NCBI GenBank assembly: GCA_013043685.1
Contig: JABDNT010000018.1
Location: 1 to 64,000 of the forward strand
Reading direction: 5' to 3'
DNA length: 64,000 nucleotides
DNA from: Flavobacteriaceae bacterium
GTDB taxonomy: Bacteria > Bacteroidota > Bacteroidia > Flavobacteriales > Flavobacteriaceae
In this document: positions 43,441 through 52,813 of the stretch, piece after piece
Numbering within the stretch: position 1 is the first letter of the stretch
Layout: each line of letters opens with the position of its first letter
Program-made: the position numbers and the translations under genes
Notes under the pieces: generated by a model
What the model saw: the letters and a program-made list of their open reading frames with translations, nothing else
Database searches by the model: none
Told to the model about the DNA's origin: nothing

Positions 43441-44044
43441 TGTGCATAGTTGTTTTGATGAATTTATTTAGTGTTTTTAACCCTTCTTTGGTCACAATTC
43501 CACGCAGGTGGTATTCCAGGTAATCTTCGAATAGCCGCACCTTGGGAAATTTCTGAACAGGGAAAAGTGCTTCATCCTTGATGCCATTTACACCGATAAA
43601 GTAGATCCGTGAAACGAAATCAATGTCCAGGTTCTCACGGTATAATCCCATCGCAACACCACGTTTCAGGTTACCAAGTGTGCACTCGCTCATCTTCTGG
43701 TAGTGCTTTGCTTTTAGGGCTTCATGAATTTCCGGGTAAAACTTCTGCAATTGGTATTGAGGGGATGTGCGTTCATTTTTAAGATGCATCATTACCAATT
43801 TTTTAATTTCATACAACTCCTCGATTGGATTCTTCTGGAGGTCACAAATATGATCGATTCCGCAGGAGATTGTCGAGAACAAACTCATTGTTACCTCGTG
43901 AACCAATTCTGTTTTGTTCTTAAAATGGGCATAGATCGTCTTTTTTGAAATGGCCAGTTCATTCGCGATATCATCCATAGTCACGCTCTTAAACCCCAGA
44001 GTGATGAACATTTCGGCCGCTTTGTGTGTAATCTTGTCTTTCAT
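43433..44044 (-). CDS. TetR/AcrR-family repressor of the efflux operon
   Basis: 203 aa starting at MKDKITHKAAEMFITLGFKS. An upstream in-frame ATG at 44116 would place the palindromic operator inside the gene, so I reject it. The N-terminal helix-turn-helix is SVTMDDIANELAISKKTIYA (residues about 19-38), the standard TetR DNA-reading fold. The C-terminal part is ligand-binding and variable. The gene is first in the unit, with a perfect 11-bp inverted repeat 21 bp before its ATG. This predicts repression of itself and the pump genes, released by a pump substrate. Confidence 0.93.
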   Translation of the reverse strand: MKDKITHKAAEMFITLGFKSVTMDDIANELAISKKTIYAHFKNKTELVHEVTMSLFSTISCGIDHICDLQKNPIEELYEIKKLVMMHLKNERTSPQYQLQKFYPEIHEALKAKHYQKMSECTLGNLKRGVAMGLYRENLDIDFVSRIYFIGVNGIKDEALFPVQKFPKVRLFEDYLEYHLRGIVTKEGLKTLNKFIKTTMHNA

Positions 44045-44065
44045 ATGAAGCGCAAAAATAAGAAA

Positions 44066-44093
44066 GGAAACTTTTAATACGCTAAAAGTTTCC
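44066..44093. promoter_or_regulatory. Palindromic operator of the TetR-efflux operon
   Basis: GGAAACTTTTA (44066-44076) and TAAAAGTTTCC (44083-44093) are perfect inverted repeats with a 6-bp spacer, total 28 bp. It ends 21 bp before the TetR ATG. Length, symmetry and position fit a TetR-family dimer or double-dimer site acting as an autoregulatory operator. Confidence 0.8.
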
Positions 44094-44208
44094 AAAGTTT
44101 TACAATTTTTTAACATACTTGTTATGTAGGGTAATTAGAACGGGTTTTATCATTTCTTTGACAGGAAGTATGATTACAAACAGTATTTTAGCATGAAAAT
44201 TTGCCTGA

Positions 44209-45183
44209 ATGGAATTATTGAAACAGTACAATCGGTCTCTTGAGGAGCATCTTGAAAACGCAGTTGCTGTACGTGAGCCCGAACAGCTCTACGATCCGAT
44301 AAAGTACATATTAACCTTGGGAGGGAAACGTCTTCGTCCTGTTCTTACCCTGCTTAGTTGTGATTTCTTTGGTGAGGATTATCTAAAGGCAATGAATGCG
44401 GCCCTGGCCGTCGAATTGTTTCATAATTTTTCGTTGATTCACGATGATATCATGGATAATGCGCCTTTAAGGCGAGGTAAAGAAACGGTCCATGAAAAAT
44501 GGGATCTGAACACAGGCATCCTTTCCGGAGATGCGATGCTCATACTTGCGTATCGATTCTTCGAGGGGTATGAACCTATGCTATTCCGGGAATTGGCGAA
44601 GTTATTCAGTAAAACTGCGATAGAAGTTTGCGAAGGGCAGCAGTATGATGTGGATTTTGAACGTCGGGATGATGTAACCATAGAGGAGTATATAAAAATG
44701 ATCGATTATAAGACTGCAGTGCTCATTGGCGCAGCCATGAAGATGGGTGCGATCGTTGCAGGTGCAACCGAAAGTTGTAAAGACAGTATATACGAATTTG
44801 GGCGAAACCTGGGTATCGCTTTTCAATTGCAAGACGATTATCTCGATGCTTTCGGTAATCCTGACACCTTTGGAAAACAGGTAGGCGGTGATATCATCGC
44901 AAATAAAAAGACCTTTCTCTACCTCACGGCGCTGGAGCGTTCTGAATCTTCCGAAGCAGCCGAATTAAAACATTTGTTCAGTATTAGTCCGAAAGACCCT
45001 TCAGAAAAGGTAAATATAGTAAAACGGATTTTCGAAAATTCGGGAGCTGTTGATGCGACGGAAAAAGAAATAGCCTCCTATACGGATAAGGCTAATACTG
45101 TTCTTGACCAAATTCAGATATCCGAAGAAAGAAAAGAAAATCTTCGCGAATTCGGAACCTGGTTAATGCGCAGGAAAGTTTAG
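44209..45183 (+). CDS. Polyprenyl diphosphate synthase
   Basis: 324 aa trans-prenyltransferase. The first aspartate-rich motif is D79-D-I-M-D83 (LIHDDIMDNAPLRRG) and the second is D209-D-Y-L-D213 (FQLQDDYLDAFG). GGKRLRPVLTLLSC near residue 38 binds IPP. The size and the bulky residue pattern before the first motif (FHNFSLIHDD) suggest a medium to long chain product, such as the menaquinone side chain in a Bacteroidota cell. It uses IPP made by the MEP pathway that starts with Dxs. Exact chain length is not readable. Its stop overlaps the convergent 45180 gene by 4 bp. Confidence 0.92.
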   Translation: MELLKQYNRSLEEHLENAVAVREPEQLYDPIKYILTLGGKRLRPVLTLLSCDFFGEDYLKAMNAALAVELFHNFSLIHDDIMDNAPLRRGKETVHEKWDLNTGILSGDAMLILAYRFFEGYEPMLFRELAKLFSKTAIEVCEGQQYDVDFERRDDVTIEEYIKMIDYKTAVLIGAAMKMGAIVAGATESCKDSIYEFGRNLGIAFQLQDDYLDAFGNPDTFGKQVGGDIIANKKTFLYLTALERSESSEAAELKHLFSISPKDPSEKVNIVKRIFENSGAVDATEKEIASYTDKANTVLDQIQISEERKENLREFGTWLMRRKV

Positions 45184-45716
45184 AAATACACCCGAAAAAA
45201 TGGCATCCAGGCATTCGCATAAATACTATCCTCCTCATCGTACAGCACATCGTAACGTATTCCTACTGTCACATTATTAGTACGAAATCCAGCGCCTAAA
45301 AATAATGCGGGATACCAGTAATTCTCATCCTCCAGACCAAGACGCGAATCGTAAGATCTGTTCACATTGAGTTCCTCAAATTCGGCAGATAATTGAATTT
45401 CAGGTATAACATTATACAAGGACAAAATACTTCCTCCAACGATGGTGGAGGAGTAGGTGTTTTTCTGATTGTTGTACGTTCCGTTCAGTCCGAGCCCCAG
45501 TGCGAATCGATCGTCGAACTGGTATATTGCACTTGGTGCTAGTGTGCCACTAAAGAAGCCATCTCCGAAACTGAGGCCTATGCCACCTCCGAATCGTACA
45601 TTTCTCCAGAATTGGGAAGGTGGTTTTGCTTCCTGGGCAACAGCGACAAAAGAGCTGCACATGAGAACTGTTAGAAACAGAAATATTGGCATTTTAATAT
45701 AGAATTTCATTGCCAA
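45180..45716 (-). CDS. Outer-membrane beta-barrel protein
   Basis: 178 aa with a signal peptide ending about FVAVAQ. The mature part consists of alternating beta-strands with Gly and aromatic residues: RNVRFGGGIGLSFGDGFFSG, ALGLGLNGTYNNQ, PALFLGAGFRTNNVTVGIRY, ending NAWMPFFRVYF. It resembles small 8-stranded barrels. Homologues in flavobacteria have sometimes been labelled alpha-ketoglutarate decarboxylase, which the sequence does not support; the neighbouring 2-oxoglutarate dehydrogenase gene probably caused that label. An ATG two codons later is an alternative start. Function is unknown. Confidence 0.78.
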   Translation of the reverse strand: MAMKFYIKMPIFLFLTVLMCSSFVAVAQEAKPPSQFWRNVRFGGGIGLSFGDGFFSGTLAPSAIYQFDDRFALGLGLNGTYNNQKNTYSSTIVGGSILSLYNVIPEIQLSAEFEELNVNRSYDSRLGLEDENYWYPALFLGAGFRTNNVTVGIRYDVLYDEEDSIYANAWMPFFRVYF

Positions 45717-45778
45717 AGCTTTAATTGTTTCAATATATAAATATATAATTTAAAAAGTCTTAGTTCTTGGATTTGTTG

Positions 45779-45786
45779 TATTTTTG
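45779..45786 (+). promoter_or_regulatory. Promoter -7 element of the 2-oxoglutarate dehydrogenase genes
   Basis: TATTTTTG matches TAnnTTTG and lies 38 nt before the ATG at 45825. It overlaps a possible upstream TTG start (45789), which is one reason to prefer the ATG. Confidence 0.45.
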
Positions 45787-45824
45787 CATTGTTCGTCAAA
45801 CCAATAGCCTCGATTTTCTCTATA

Positions 45825-48581
45825 ATGGATCGATATTCTTTTCTAAACGCGGTACACCCTTCTTTCATCGCAGAACTATACGATAAATATTTACAATTCC
45901 CGGATACCGTTGAACCCAGTTGGCGGGCGTTCTTTCAGGGATTTGATTTCGGAATTGAGAATGGATCGCTTGAAGCCCTGGGTATAGAAAGCCCTGTGGG
46001 TGAAATACCCGACCATTTGCACAAGGAATTTCAGGTAATCCGGTTAATAGACGGATACAGAACCCGCGGGCACCTATTTACCCGAACCAATCCGGTACGG
46101 GAACGTCGTAAATACAGACCAAAACTGGATATAGAGAATTTCGGACTTTCACAAGACGATCTTCAAACTAAGTTTCAAGCGGGAGAAGTCATAGGAATTG
46201 GGGAGGCAACACTCGAAGAGATCATCGTTCATCTCATGCGTATCTACTGTGATAGCATCGGGATTGAATATATGTATATTCGCAAGCCTGAGGAAATTGA
46301 ATGGATTCAGAAAAGACTGAATATCAACGATAATCAGCCCAATTTCACAAAAGAACACAAATTACATATACTTAGAAAACTTAACGAAGCTGTTTCTTTC
46401 GAGCACTTCCTTCATACCAAGTATGTGGGTCAGAAACGATTTTCGCTGGAGGGCGGCGAAAGTCTAATCCCCGCATTGGACACCCTTATTGAAAATGCGG
46501 CGGAAAAGGGAGTGGAGGAATTTGTAATGGGGATGGCCCACCGTGGTCGATTGAGTACACTTACCAATATTTTTGGTAAGAGTGCAAAAGATATTTTCAG
46601 TGAATTCGACGGCAAGGATTACGAACAGGATGTTTTCGACGGTGACGTGAAATATCACCTGGGATGGACATCTCACCGTGAAACTGATTCTGGTAAAAAG
46701 ATCAATTTGAATATTGCCCCTAATCCGTCTCACCTGGAAACAGTAGGAGCTGTCGTTCAGGGAATTGCAAGGGCAAAGCAAGATCGACACCATAAGGATA
46801 ATATTAGCAAAGTACTTCCTATCGTAGTCCACGGCGATGCAGCAATTGCAGGTCAGGGCCTGGTTTATGAAGTGGTTCAAATGGCGAAACTCGATGCCTA
46901 TAAGACGGGTGGGACCATTCATATCGTAGTAAATAATCAGGTTGGGTTTACCACCAATTATCTCGACGGCCGTTCTTCCACGTATTGCACGGATGTAGGT
47001 AAGGTTACCTTATCACCTGTTATGCACGTGAATGCAGATGATGCTGAAGCAGTAGTGCATGCCATGTTATTTGCGCTTGATTTCCGTATGGAGTTTGGCC
47101 GGGATGTATTTATCGACCTGTTGGGATATAGAAAATATGGCCATAATGAAGGCGATGAACCTCGCTTTACCCAGCCGAAGTTGTATAAAGCCATTGCAAA
47201 ACAAAAGAACCCAAGGGATATTTATGCCGAAAAACTGATGCAGCAGGGTGTCATTGAGGAGGGTTTTACCAAACAACTTGAGCAGGAATACAAAGACAAA
47301 CTCGAAGAGAAATTGGTCGATTCACGTAAAGAAGAAAAAACCGAGATCACTGCTATAATGAAGGACGAATGGGATGGATTCCATTATGCAAAGGAGGAAA
47401 GTCTGGTAAAGACATTCGACACCTCGATGGATATTGATAAGCTATCCGAAGTAGCTGAAGTGATCACCAAACTCCCTGAGGACAGAAAATTCCTTAGGAA
47501 GATTTCCCGCCTTATTGAATCAAGACACAGGATGTATTTCGAGGATAACAAACTTGATTGGGCCATGGGCGAACTTTTAGCCTATGGAACCTTGCTTAAA
47601 GAAGGCTATGATGTGCGTATGACCGGCCAGGATGTTGAAAGAGGTACTTTTTCACACAGACATGCTGTGGTAAAGGTTGAAGAGAGTGAAGAAGAAATTG
47701 TGCTGCTCAATGATTTGAAAGGCGATCAAGGAAACTTCTATATATACAACTCGCTGCTTTCTGAATATGGGGTAGTGGGATTTGATTATGGGTATGCCAT
47801 GGCCAGCCCAAAAACACTTACCATCTGGGAAGCTCAGTTTGGTGACTTCAGTAATGGTGCCCAGATCATGATCGATCAATACATATCGGCTTCAGAAGAT
47901 AAATGGAAACTGCAAAACGGATTGGTGATGCTATTGCCGCATGGATATGAAGGACAGGGCGCGGAGCATTCTTCGGCCCGAATGGAGCGATATCTTCAAT
48001 TATGTGCGACAGATAATATGTTTGTAGCCGACTGCACAACACCGGCTAATTTTTATCATCTGCTGCGCAGGCAAATGATAGTCGATTTCAGGAAACCACT
48101 TATCGTTTTTACACCAAAAAGTTTACTGCGTCATCCGAAAGTCGTCTCAACAAAAGAAGATCTGGCGAACGGAAGTTTTCAGATGTTGATAGACGATCCC
48201 GATGCAGAGGCGGCTAAGGTGAAGACCCTGGTTTTTCTTACAGGCAAGTTCTATTATGACCTCCTGGAAAAGAAAGAAGAACTGGGAAGGGATGATATCG
48301 CACTGGTGCGGATAGAGCAATTATTTCCGCTGCCAAAAGATGAAATTAGGTCAACCATTAAGAAATACAAAAATGCCACCGATATTGTTTGGGCTCAGGA
48401 AGAACCGAAGAATATGGGGGCGTATTCACATATGCTGATGCATTTTGAGCCATCAAGGGAATGGCGGGTGTGTAGCAGAAAGATGTATGCCGCTCCGGCA
48501 TCAGGTAGTTCTGTGCGCAGTATGCAGCGTCATCAGCGTATCATTGACAGTGTTTTTGATCCAACTAGTAATAACCAATAA
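45825..48581 (+). CDS. sucA: 2-oxoglutarate dehydrogenase E1 component
   Basis: 918 aa starting at MDRYSFLNAVHPSFIAELYD. The frame is open to a TTG 12 codons earlier, but a promoter-like element lies right at that point. The ThDP-binding region contains GDAAIAGQGLVYEVVQMAKL and NNQVGFTT, and the active-site segment VEEFVMGMAHRGRLSTLTNI is typical of SucA. The transketolase-like C-terminal half has FSHRHAVVKVEE and HGYEGQGAEHSSARMERYLQ. With E2 and E3 it converts 2-oxoglutarate to succinyl-CoA in the TCA cycle. The E2 gene follows after 25 bp. E3 is not in the window. Confidence 0.96.
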   Translation: MDRYSFLNAVHPSFIAELYDKYLQFPDTVEPSWRAFFQGFDFGIENGSLEALGIESPVGEIPDHLHKEFQVIRLIDGYRTRGHLFTRTNPVRERRKYRPKLDIENFGLSQDDLQTKFQAGEVIGIGEATLEEIIVHLMRIYCDSIGIEYMYIRKPEEIEWIQKRLNINDNQPNFTKEHKLHILRKLNEAVSFEHFLHTKYVGQKRFSLEGGESLIPALDTLIENAAEKGVEEFVMGMAHRGRLSTLTNIFGKSAKDIFSEFDGKDYEQDVFDGDVKYHLGWTSHRETDSGKKINLNIAPNPSHLETVGAVVQGIARAKQDRHHKDNISKVLPIVVHGDAAIAGQGLVYEVVQMAKLDAYKTGGTIHIVVNNQVGFTTNYLDGRSSTYCTDVGKVTLSPVMHVNADDAEAVVHAMLFALDFRMEFGRDVFIDLLGYRKYGHNEGDEPRFTQPKLYKAIAKQKNPRDIYAEKLMQQGVIEEGFTKQLEQEYKDKLEEKLVDSRKEEKTEITAIMKDEWDGFHYAKEESLVKTFDTSMDIDKLSEVAEVITKLPEDRKFLRKISRLIESRHRMYFEDNKLDWAMGELLAYGTLLKEGYDVRMTGQDVERGTFSHRHAVVKVEESEEEIVLLNDLKGDQGNFYIYNSLLSEYGVVGFDYGYAMASPKTLTIWEAQFGDFSNGAQIMIDQYISASEDKWKLQNGLVMLLPHGYEGQGAEHSSARMERYLQLCATDNMFVADCTTPANFYHLLRRQMIVDFRKPLIVFTPKSLLRHPKVVSTKEDLANGSFQMLIDDPDAEAAKVKTLVFLTGKFYYDLLEKKEELGRDDIALVRIEQLFPLPKDEIRSTIKKYKNATDIVWAQEEPKNMGAYSHMLMHFEPSREWRVCSRKMYAAPASGSSVRSMQRHQRIIDSVFDPTSNNQ

Positions 48582-48606
48582 TTCTGAAAAGGAAAATTAG
48601 AATCGT

Positions 48607-49827
48607 ATGCCATTAGAAATGAAAGTCCCTTCACCGGGAGAGTCCATAACCGAAGTCGAAATCGCCGAATGGTTGGTAGAGGACGGTGATTATGTGGAAA
48701 AAGATCAGGCAATTGCTGAAGTTGATAGTGATAAAGCGACTTTAGAACTGCCGGCTGAAGCTAGCGGAATCATTACTCTCAAAGCGGAAGAAGGGGATGC
48801 TGTGGCCGTAGGTGAGGTGGTATGTTTAATAGATACCGACGCTCCAAAACCTGTAGGTAATGATGCTCCTGCCAAGGAGACCAAGGATCTCGAGGTGGAA
48901 GTAAAGGAAGAACCTAAGGAATCCAAAGAAGCCGATAAGGCGAAAACCTATGCTACGGGAACACCTTCGCCTGCTGCTAAAAAAATATTAGACGAAAAAG
49001 GAATTGACGCAGCTTCGGTAACAGGAACAGGAAGAGACGGACGCATCACGAAGGAAGACGCGGCCAAGGCTGTTCCTTCGATGGGAAGCCCGGGTCCTGG
49101 GGAACGCGAATCCAAGCGAAAAAAACTTTCCCTGTTAAGGAGAAAAGTGGCAGAACGCCTGGTTGCTGCTAAAAATGAAACAGCAATGCTCACTACTTTC
49201 AACGAAGTGGATATGGGCCCGATTTTCGAATTGAGAAAAGAGTATAAGGAAACATTTAAAGAAAAACACGGAGTGAGCCTTGGGTTTATGTCGTTTTTTA
49301 CATTGGCGGTCGTTCGTGCTCTTGAATTGTACCCCGATGTTAATTCCATGATCGATGGCGATTATAAGATTACCTATGATTATAAGGACATTTCTATCGC
49401 GGTTTCCGGCCCGAAAGGGTTAATGGTTCCAGTAATTAGAAATGCCGAGGATCTGTCATTCAGAGGTGTTGAAGCTGAAGTAAAGCGCCTGGCACTTAGG
49501 GCGAGGGATGGTGAAATTACGGTAGATGAAATGACGGGAGGAACCTTTACAATTTCCAACGGGGGAGTTTTTGGAAGCATGTTATCGACTCCTATTATTA
49601 ATCCTCCGCAATCAGGTATTCTCGGGATGCACAATATCGTGGAACGACCCGTAGTAAAAAATGGAGAAATAGTAATTGCACCAGTGATGTATGTAGCCCT
49701 TAGTTACGATCACCGTATTATCGACGGAAGAGAGTCTGTAGGATTCCTTGTCGCTGTGAAGGAAGCGCTTGAAAATCCAGTGGAATTGCTCATGAATAAC
49801 GATGTAAAAAAAGCTCTGGAGTTATAA
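48607..49827 (+). CDS. sucB: 2-oxoglutarate dehydrogenase E2 (dihydrolipoyl succinyltransferase)
   Basis: 406 aa. One lipoyl domain (residues 1-about 77) with the modified K43 in DSDKATLEL. A flexible acidic linker rich in K and E follows, then the E1/E3-binding domain at about 118-155 (TPSPAAKKILDEKGIDAASV, GRITKEDA). The catalytic domain ends with H369 and D373 in LSYDHRIIDGRESVGF. It transfers succinyl groups to CoA. It is the second gene of the sucAB unit and a GC-rich hairpin follows at 49847. Confidence 0.95.
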   Translation: MPLEMKVPSPGESITEVEIAEWLVEDGDYVEKDQAIAEVDSDKATLELPAEASGIITLKAEEGDAVAVGEVVCLIDTDAPKPVGNDAPAKETKDLEVEVKEEPKESKEADKAKTYATGTPSPAAKKILDEKGIDAASVTGTGRDGRITKEDAAKAVPSMGSPGPGERESKRKKLSLLRRKVAERLVAAKNETAMLTTFNEVDMGPIFELRKEYKETFKEKHGVSLGFMSFFTLAVVRALELYPDVNSMIDGDYKITYDYKDISIAVSGPKGLMVPVIRNAEDLSFRGVEAEVKRLALRARDGEITVDEMTGGTFTISNGGVFGSMLSTPIINPPQSGILGMHNIVERPVVKNGEIVIAPVMYVALSYDHRIIDGRESVGFLVAVKEALENPVELLMNNDVKKALEL

Positions 49828-49846
49828 GCTTATTCATATTATTAAA

Positions 49847-49879
49847 CCAATAAAGCCCGGCAATGCCGGGCTTTATTGG
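49847..49879 (+). terminator. Hairpin after sucB
   Basis: A perfect 15-bp stem, CCAATAAAGCCCGGC with GCCGGGCTTTATTGG (49847-49861 with 49865-49879), around AAT. A clear T run is missing, so it may act as a transcript 3' end stabiliser as well as a terminator. Confidence 0.7.
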
Positions 49880-49903
49880 TTAGTTAGTTAAATCTTAACG
49901 GAC

Positions 49904-50029
49904 TTATTTATATGAAGCAAAATAATTCAATAGATTTAATAAAACGATAAGAATAATGACAATAGCTAAAACAATGTACACTACTTTTTTTACGATCGGT
50001 TTACGTTGGCTATCTTCATTTGAAACCAT
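49904..50029 (-). CDS. Single-pass small membrane protein
   Basis: 41 aa from an ATG at 50029 (MVSNEDSQRKPIVKKVVYIV). An upstream ATG at 50089 would add 20 residues without a signal-like character. It has a short soluble, charged N-terminus then one hydrophobic helix of about 22 residues (YIVLAIVIILIVLLNLLNYF). Such tiny single-helix proteins are common next to regulatory genes. It precedes no gene on the same strand closely and may be its own unit. The clean hydrophobic design gives moderate support, but coding by chance cannot be excluded. Confidence 0.4.
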   Translation of the reverse strand: MVSNEDSQRKPIVKKVVYIVLAIVIILIVLLNLLNYFASYK

Positions 50030-50112
50030 AAGATCTTTCACTATGTAAAAGTGGGAAAGTTTTCTATAATTTGAAATACGTGTTAACACGTAATTAATTA
50101 GACATCACTGTG

Positions 50113-50745
50113 TTATTGTAGCTTGTCGTGATGTTCCTTAGCCCAGGAAAGCAGGCTGTTCGTCTTGGGTTCCAGCTTTAATTTGTTTATGATATTTGAC
50201 CGATGTTTTTCGACGGTTCGGTATGAAATAAAGAGTAAGGATGCAATCTCCTTATTTGTCTTATCCCTGGCTATTAATTTGAGAATTTTCTTTTCAGATG
50301 GAGTTAGAACATTCAGCGCTTTATCTTCGGCGCTATTGGAATTTAGCATGTCCTTTATCTTCTGGCTGAAGTAAGGTTCCCCTTCGGAAACCATTTCTAT
50401 GCAATTCTCTATCTCTTCGATAGCAAATTCCTTTAAGATATACCCAAAAATGTTTAACTCCTGGGCTTTATTGTAGAGCTCTTTCTCTTTATGGATGGTA
50501 ATGAGAACGATCTTGGTATCTATCCCATTCGTTTTGCATTTCTTGGCTATTTCAAGTCCGGACATGAATGGCATCTGAATGTCGAGAATAGCGATATCGG
50601 GCTTTAACTTGGTGATCAGGTTGTAAGCCTCCCTTCCATTTGATCCGCAACCAATAATATTGTATCCTTTTTCTATAAGGAAATCGTTAAGACCTTTAAG
50701 AAGTAATGGATGGTCATCGGCGGTTATGATAGATCTGTTCTTCAC
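50113..50745 (-). CDS. NarL/LuxR-type response regulator
   Basis: 210 aa. The receiver domain (residues 1-about 120) has the acidic pocket D10-D11, phosphoacceptor D55 (IAILDIQMP) and K105 (GYILKEFA). The LuxR-type helix-turn-helix lies at about 140-205 (LTPSEKKILKLIARDKTNKE, LFISYRTVEKHRSNIINKL). It is cotranscribed with the histidine kinase, whose 3' end overlaps it by 4 bp. Its targets are not evident from the window. Confidence 0.94.
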   Translation of the reverse strand: MKNRSIITADDHPLLLKGLNDFLIEKGYNIIGCGSNGREAYNLITKLKPDIAILDIQMPFMSGLEIAKKCKTNGIDTKIVLITIHKEKELYNKAQELNIFGYILKEFAIEEIENCIEMVSEGEPYFSQKIKDMLNSNSAEDKALNVLTPSEKKILKLIARDKTNKEIASLLFISYRTVEKHRSNIINKLKLEPKTNSLLSWAKEHHDKLQ

Positions 50746-52763
50746 GTAATTGGGAATTGAAATTGGAGGGTAGTTCCGTTATTGAATCTCGATTCTACCT
50801 TCATTTGACCGTCTAAGAAACGTGTGCGCTCCATAAGTGTTTTCAGTCCTAAAGACTTCACATTCTGCAGTTTTTCGGAGAAGTCGAATCCCACACCATT
50901 ATCTTTAATCGATATCACGACAAAGTTAGCCATTTTTTTGACGGAAATCTTACTCGCTTCCGCTTTTGCATGTTTCAGGACATTACTTAAACTTTCCTGG
51001 ACGATTCTGTAAATATTTACCTCGGCCTCCTCGTTGAACAGGTTATCTATATTATCGATTTCAGAAGATATAAATAAGGTGGTATTTTCATCAATTTGCG
51101 TGACGGTATGTTCCAGTGCCTTGGTGATTCCTAATTCCTGCAGTTGGAAAGGATGCAGATCTCTTGATATTGAACGTACTTCCTCTATGGTCTCATCGAT
51201 CATATTCTTGGTTTCATCGTCCCGGGAAGTCAGCATTTTATTCTTTATAACCAACAATCTCTGGCCCAGGCCATCGTGAAGGTCTTTAGAAATCCTCATA
51301 CGTTCTTCCTCCTGCGAAACGATCAGTTCCTGACTAAATTTTTCCTGAAGCACCTGTCTATTTTTGAAATAAAGCTGATTCCTGTATAATAGAATTACAC
51401 CAAAGAGTAATAAAAGGGCAACACCACCAAAGATCATTAGCTTCTTAAAGGTCTGATTATCTTTTTCAAGGAGTTGAATATTGGCACTCTGTTCTACCAA
51501 TTCTTTTTCATTCTTTTCTGTCTCATATAGTGTTTGGTAGTACGCCAGTGAATTTGCTACTCCTTTGTTGTATATATAATCCTTTAATTCCGAATAAGCC
51601 AATTCATGCTCTAATGCCTTTTTAAAAGCCCCTTGAGCATTGTATATGTCTGATAGAAGCTTGTGGGATGAAAGTATATTTTCCTCGTATTTTAATGTTT
51701 CTGCCTTGATAAGTTTTTGTTTGGCATATTCGAGGGCGGTCTCATATTCTCCTCTGGAAAAATGGTATTTAGCGTTTGCGCCTAAATATTGAGATGAGGT
51801 TATTAAATCGTCCTGGGAATTCTCGTGAAATTTATTGATCAGTTCCAGATATTCCTCCGCTGCTGGTATTTGTCCGCTTTCACAATAGTAATCTACTAAT
51901 TCGGCGTATATATACATCTCATTGGAGATCTCCATATTATTCTCCCGTGAGTTATCAATGGCGTCTTTTGCCTTAAACAGGTATTCAAGGTATTTTATCT
52001 TGTTACCGATCTTTTCATAGTCAAGAGCCTGGTTATAATATTCGGTAGGAAGGTGGTGAGTTAGGCCCAGCGACTCAATTTTCTTTATGTTCTTTTCCCG
52101 CTCGATCATGGCCTTTTCGTGAAAGCCATTCATACTGAACATAGTCGTTATTCCCTGCTGCGCATAGAACATATATTCGTAATCGCCAAGGGCCTCAAAA
52201 TAATTATAAGCTTTTCTATAGCTTTCTCCTGCCGGAACGAATTTTCCCATATTGGAATATGCTTGTCCGCTAAAAAGATAAGCATCGGCGACATACAGAG
52301 AGTCTTTTTCAGTAAAGTTTGCAATGGCCATTTTATAATCTTCCACTGCGTCGGTTAGATTAAGTTTGTAATTGGACCCTCCTCTTTTCAGGTATAATCC
52401 TCCTAACAAATAACTATCTTGAATCTTGTACTTTCTGGCAAGGATTCCGTCAATTATAGTAAGAGCCTCCCTGGGCTCATTTTTTACCGAGCTTAAACTA
52501 TAGTGCACGTTGATCATCTTCCTTGCTGCAGCTTCTATGCTATCCATTTCTTTGGCAACTTCAATGTATTTCAGGCTATACGAAATAAAGGCATCCAGGT
52601 CGGTTTTCCCTGCCTTGCTAATCACCGAATCCAAGGCAATGAGTTTTTCATACCTGTCGGTGGTGGTTTCAGAAAGATTTATATAATAATCTATATCCTG
52701 CGACCACGATCTTGAGGTGAGCAGAAATATAAATATGAATAAGAATTTAGGCAACGCCTTCAT
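50742..52763 (-). CDS. TPR-containing sensor histidine kinase (HisKA_3 type)
   Basis: 673 aa. Signal peptide 1-22, then about 400 residues of TPR-like helical repeats in the periplasm (for example GLYLKRGGSNYKLNLTDAVE and AYLFSGQAYSNMGKFVPAGE). One membrane helix lies at about 442-460. The cytoplasmic part has H496 in SKDLHDGLGQRLL as the phosphorylated histidine, then the HATPase with N594 in LSNVLKHAK and DNGVGF at 621-626. It pairs with the LuxR-type regulator encoded just downstream with a 4-bp overlap. The TPR sensor suggests protein or peptide sensing, but the signal is unknown. Confidence 0.93.
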   Translation of the reverse strand: MKALPKFLFIFIFLLTSRSWSQDIDYYINLSETTTDRYEKLIALDSVISKAGKTDLDAFISYSLKYIEVAKEMDSIEAAARKMINVHYSLSSVKNEPREALTIIDGILARKYKIQDSYLLGGLYLKRGGSNYKLNLTDAVEDYKMAIANFTEKDSLYVADAYLFSGQAYSNMGKFVPAGESYRKAYNYFEALGDYEYMFYAQQGITTMFSMNGFHEKAMIEREKNIKKIESLGLTHHLPTEYYNQALDYEKIGNKIKYLEYLFKAKDAIDNSRENNMEISNEMYIYAELVDYYCESGQIPAAEEYLELINKFHENSQDDLITSSQYLGANAKYHFSRGEYETALEYAKQKLIKAETLKYEENILSSHKLLSDIYNAQGAFKKALEHELAYSELKDYIYNKGVANSLAYYQTLYETEKNEKELVEQSANIQLLEKDNQTFKKLMIFGGVALLLLFGVILLYRNQLYFKNRQVLQEKFSQELIVSQEEERMRISKDLHDGLGQRLLVIKNKMLTSRDDETKNMIDETIEEVRSISRDLHPFQLQELGITKALEHTVTQIDENTTLFISSEIDNIDNLFNEEAEVNIYRIVQESLSNVLKHAKAEASKISVKKMANFVVISIKDNGVGFDFSEKLQNVKSLGLKTLMERTRFLDGQMKVESRFNNGTTLQFQFPIT

Positions 52764-52813
52764 ATATAAGTATCTTGGGGGACTTTAATCTAACAAATAT
52801 AAAGCATTAAATT

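Noticed and set aside
44045..44116. Longer N-terminus for the TetR regulator
   Set aside because: The extension would translate the perfect palindromic operator and adds a sequence without any helix-turn-helix character.
45180..45716. Alpha-ketoglutarate decarboxylase
   Set aside because: The sequence is a signal peptide plus small beta-barrel; no ThDP or decarboxylase motif is present.
45789..45824. TTG start adding 12 codons to sucA
   Set aside because: The segment overlaps the promoter element at 45779-45786 and the SucA family starts at MDRYSFLNA.
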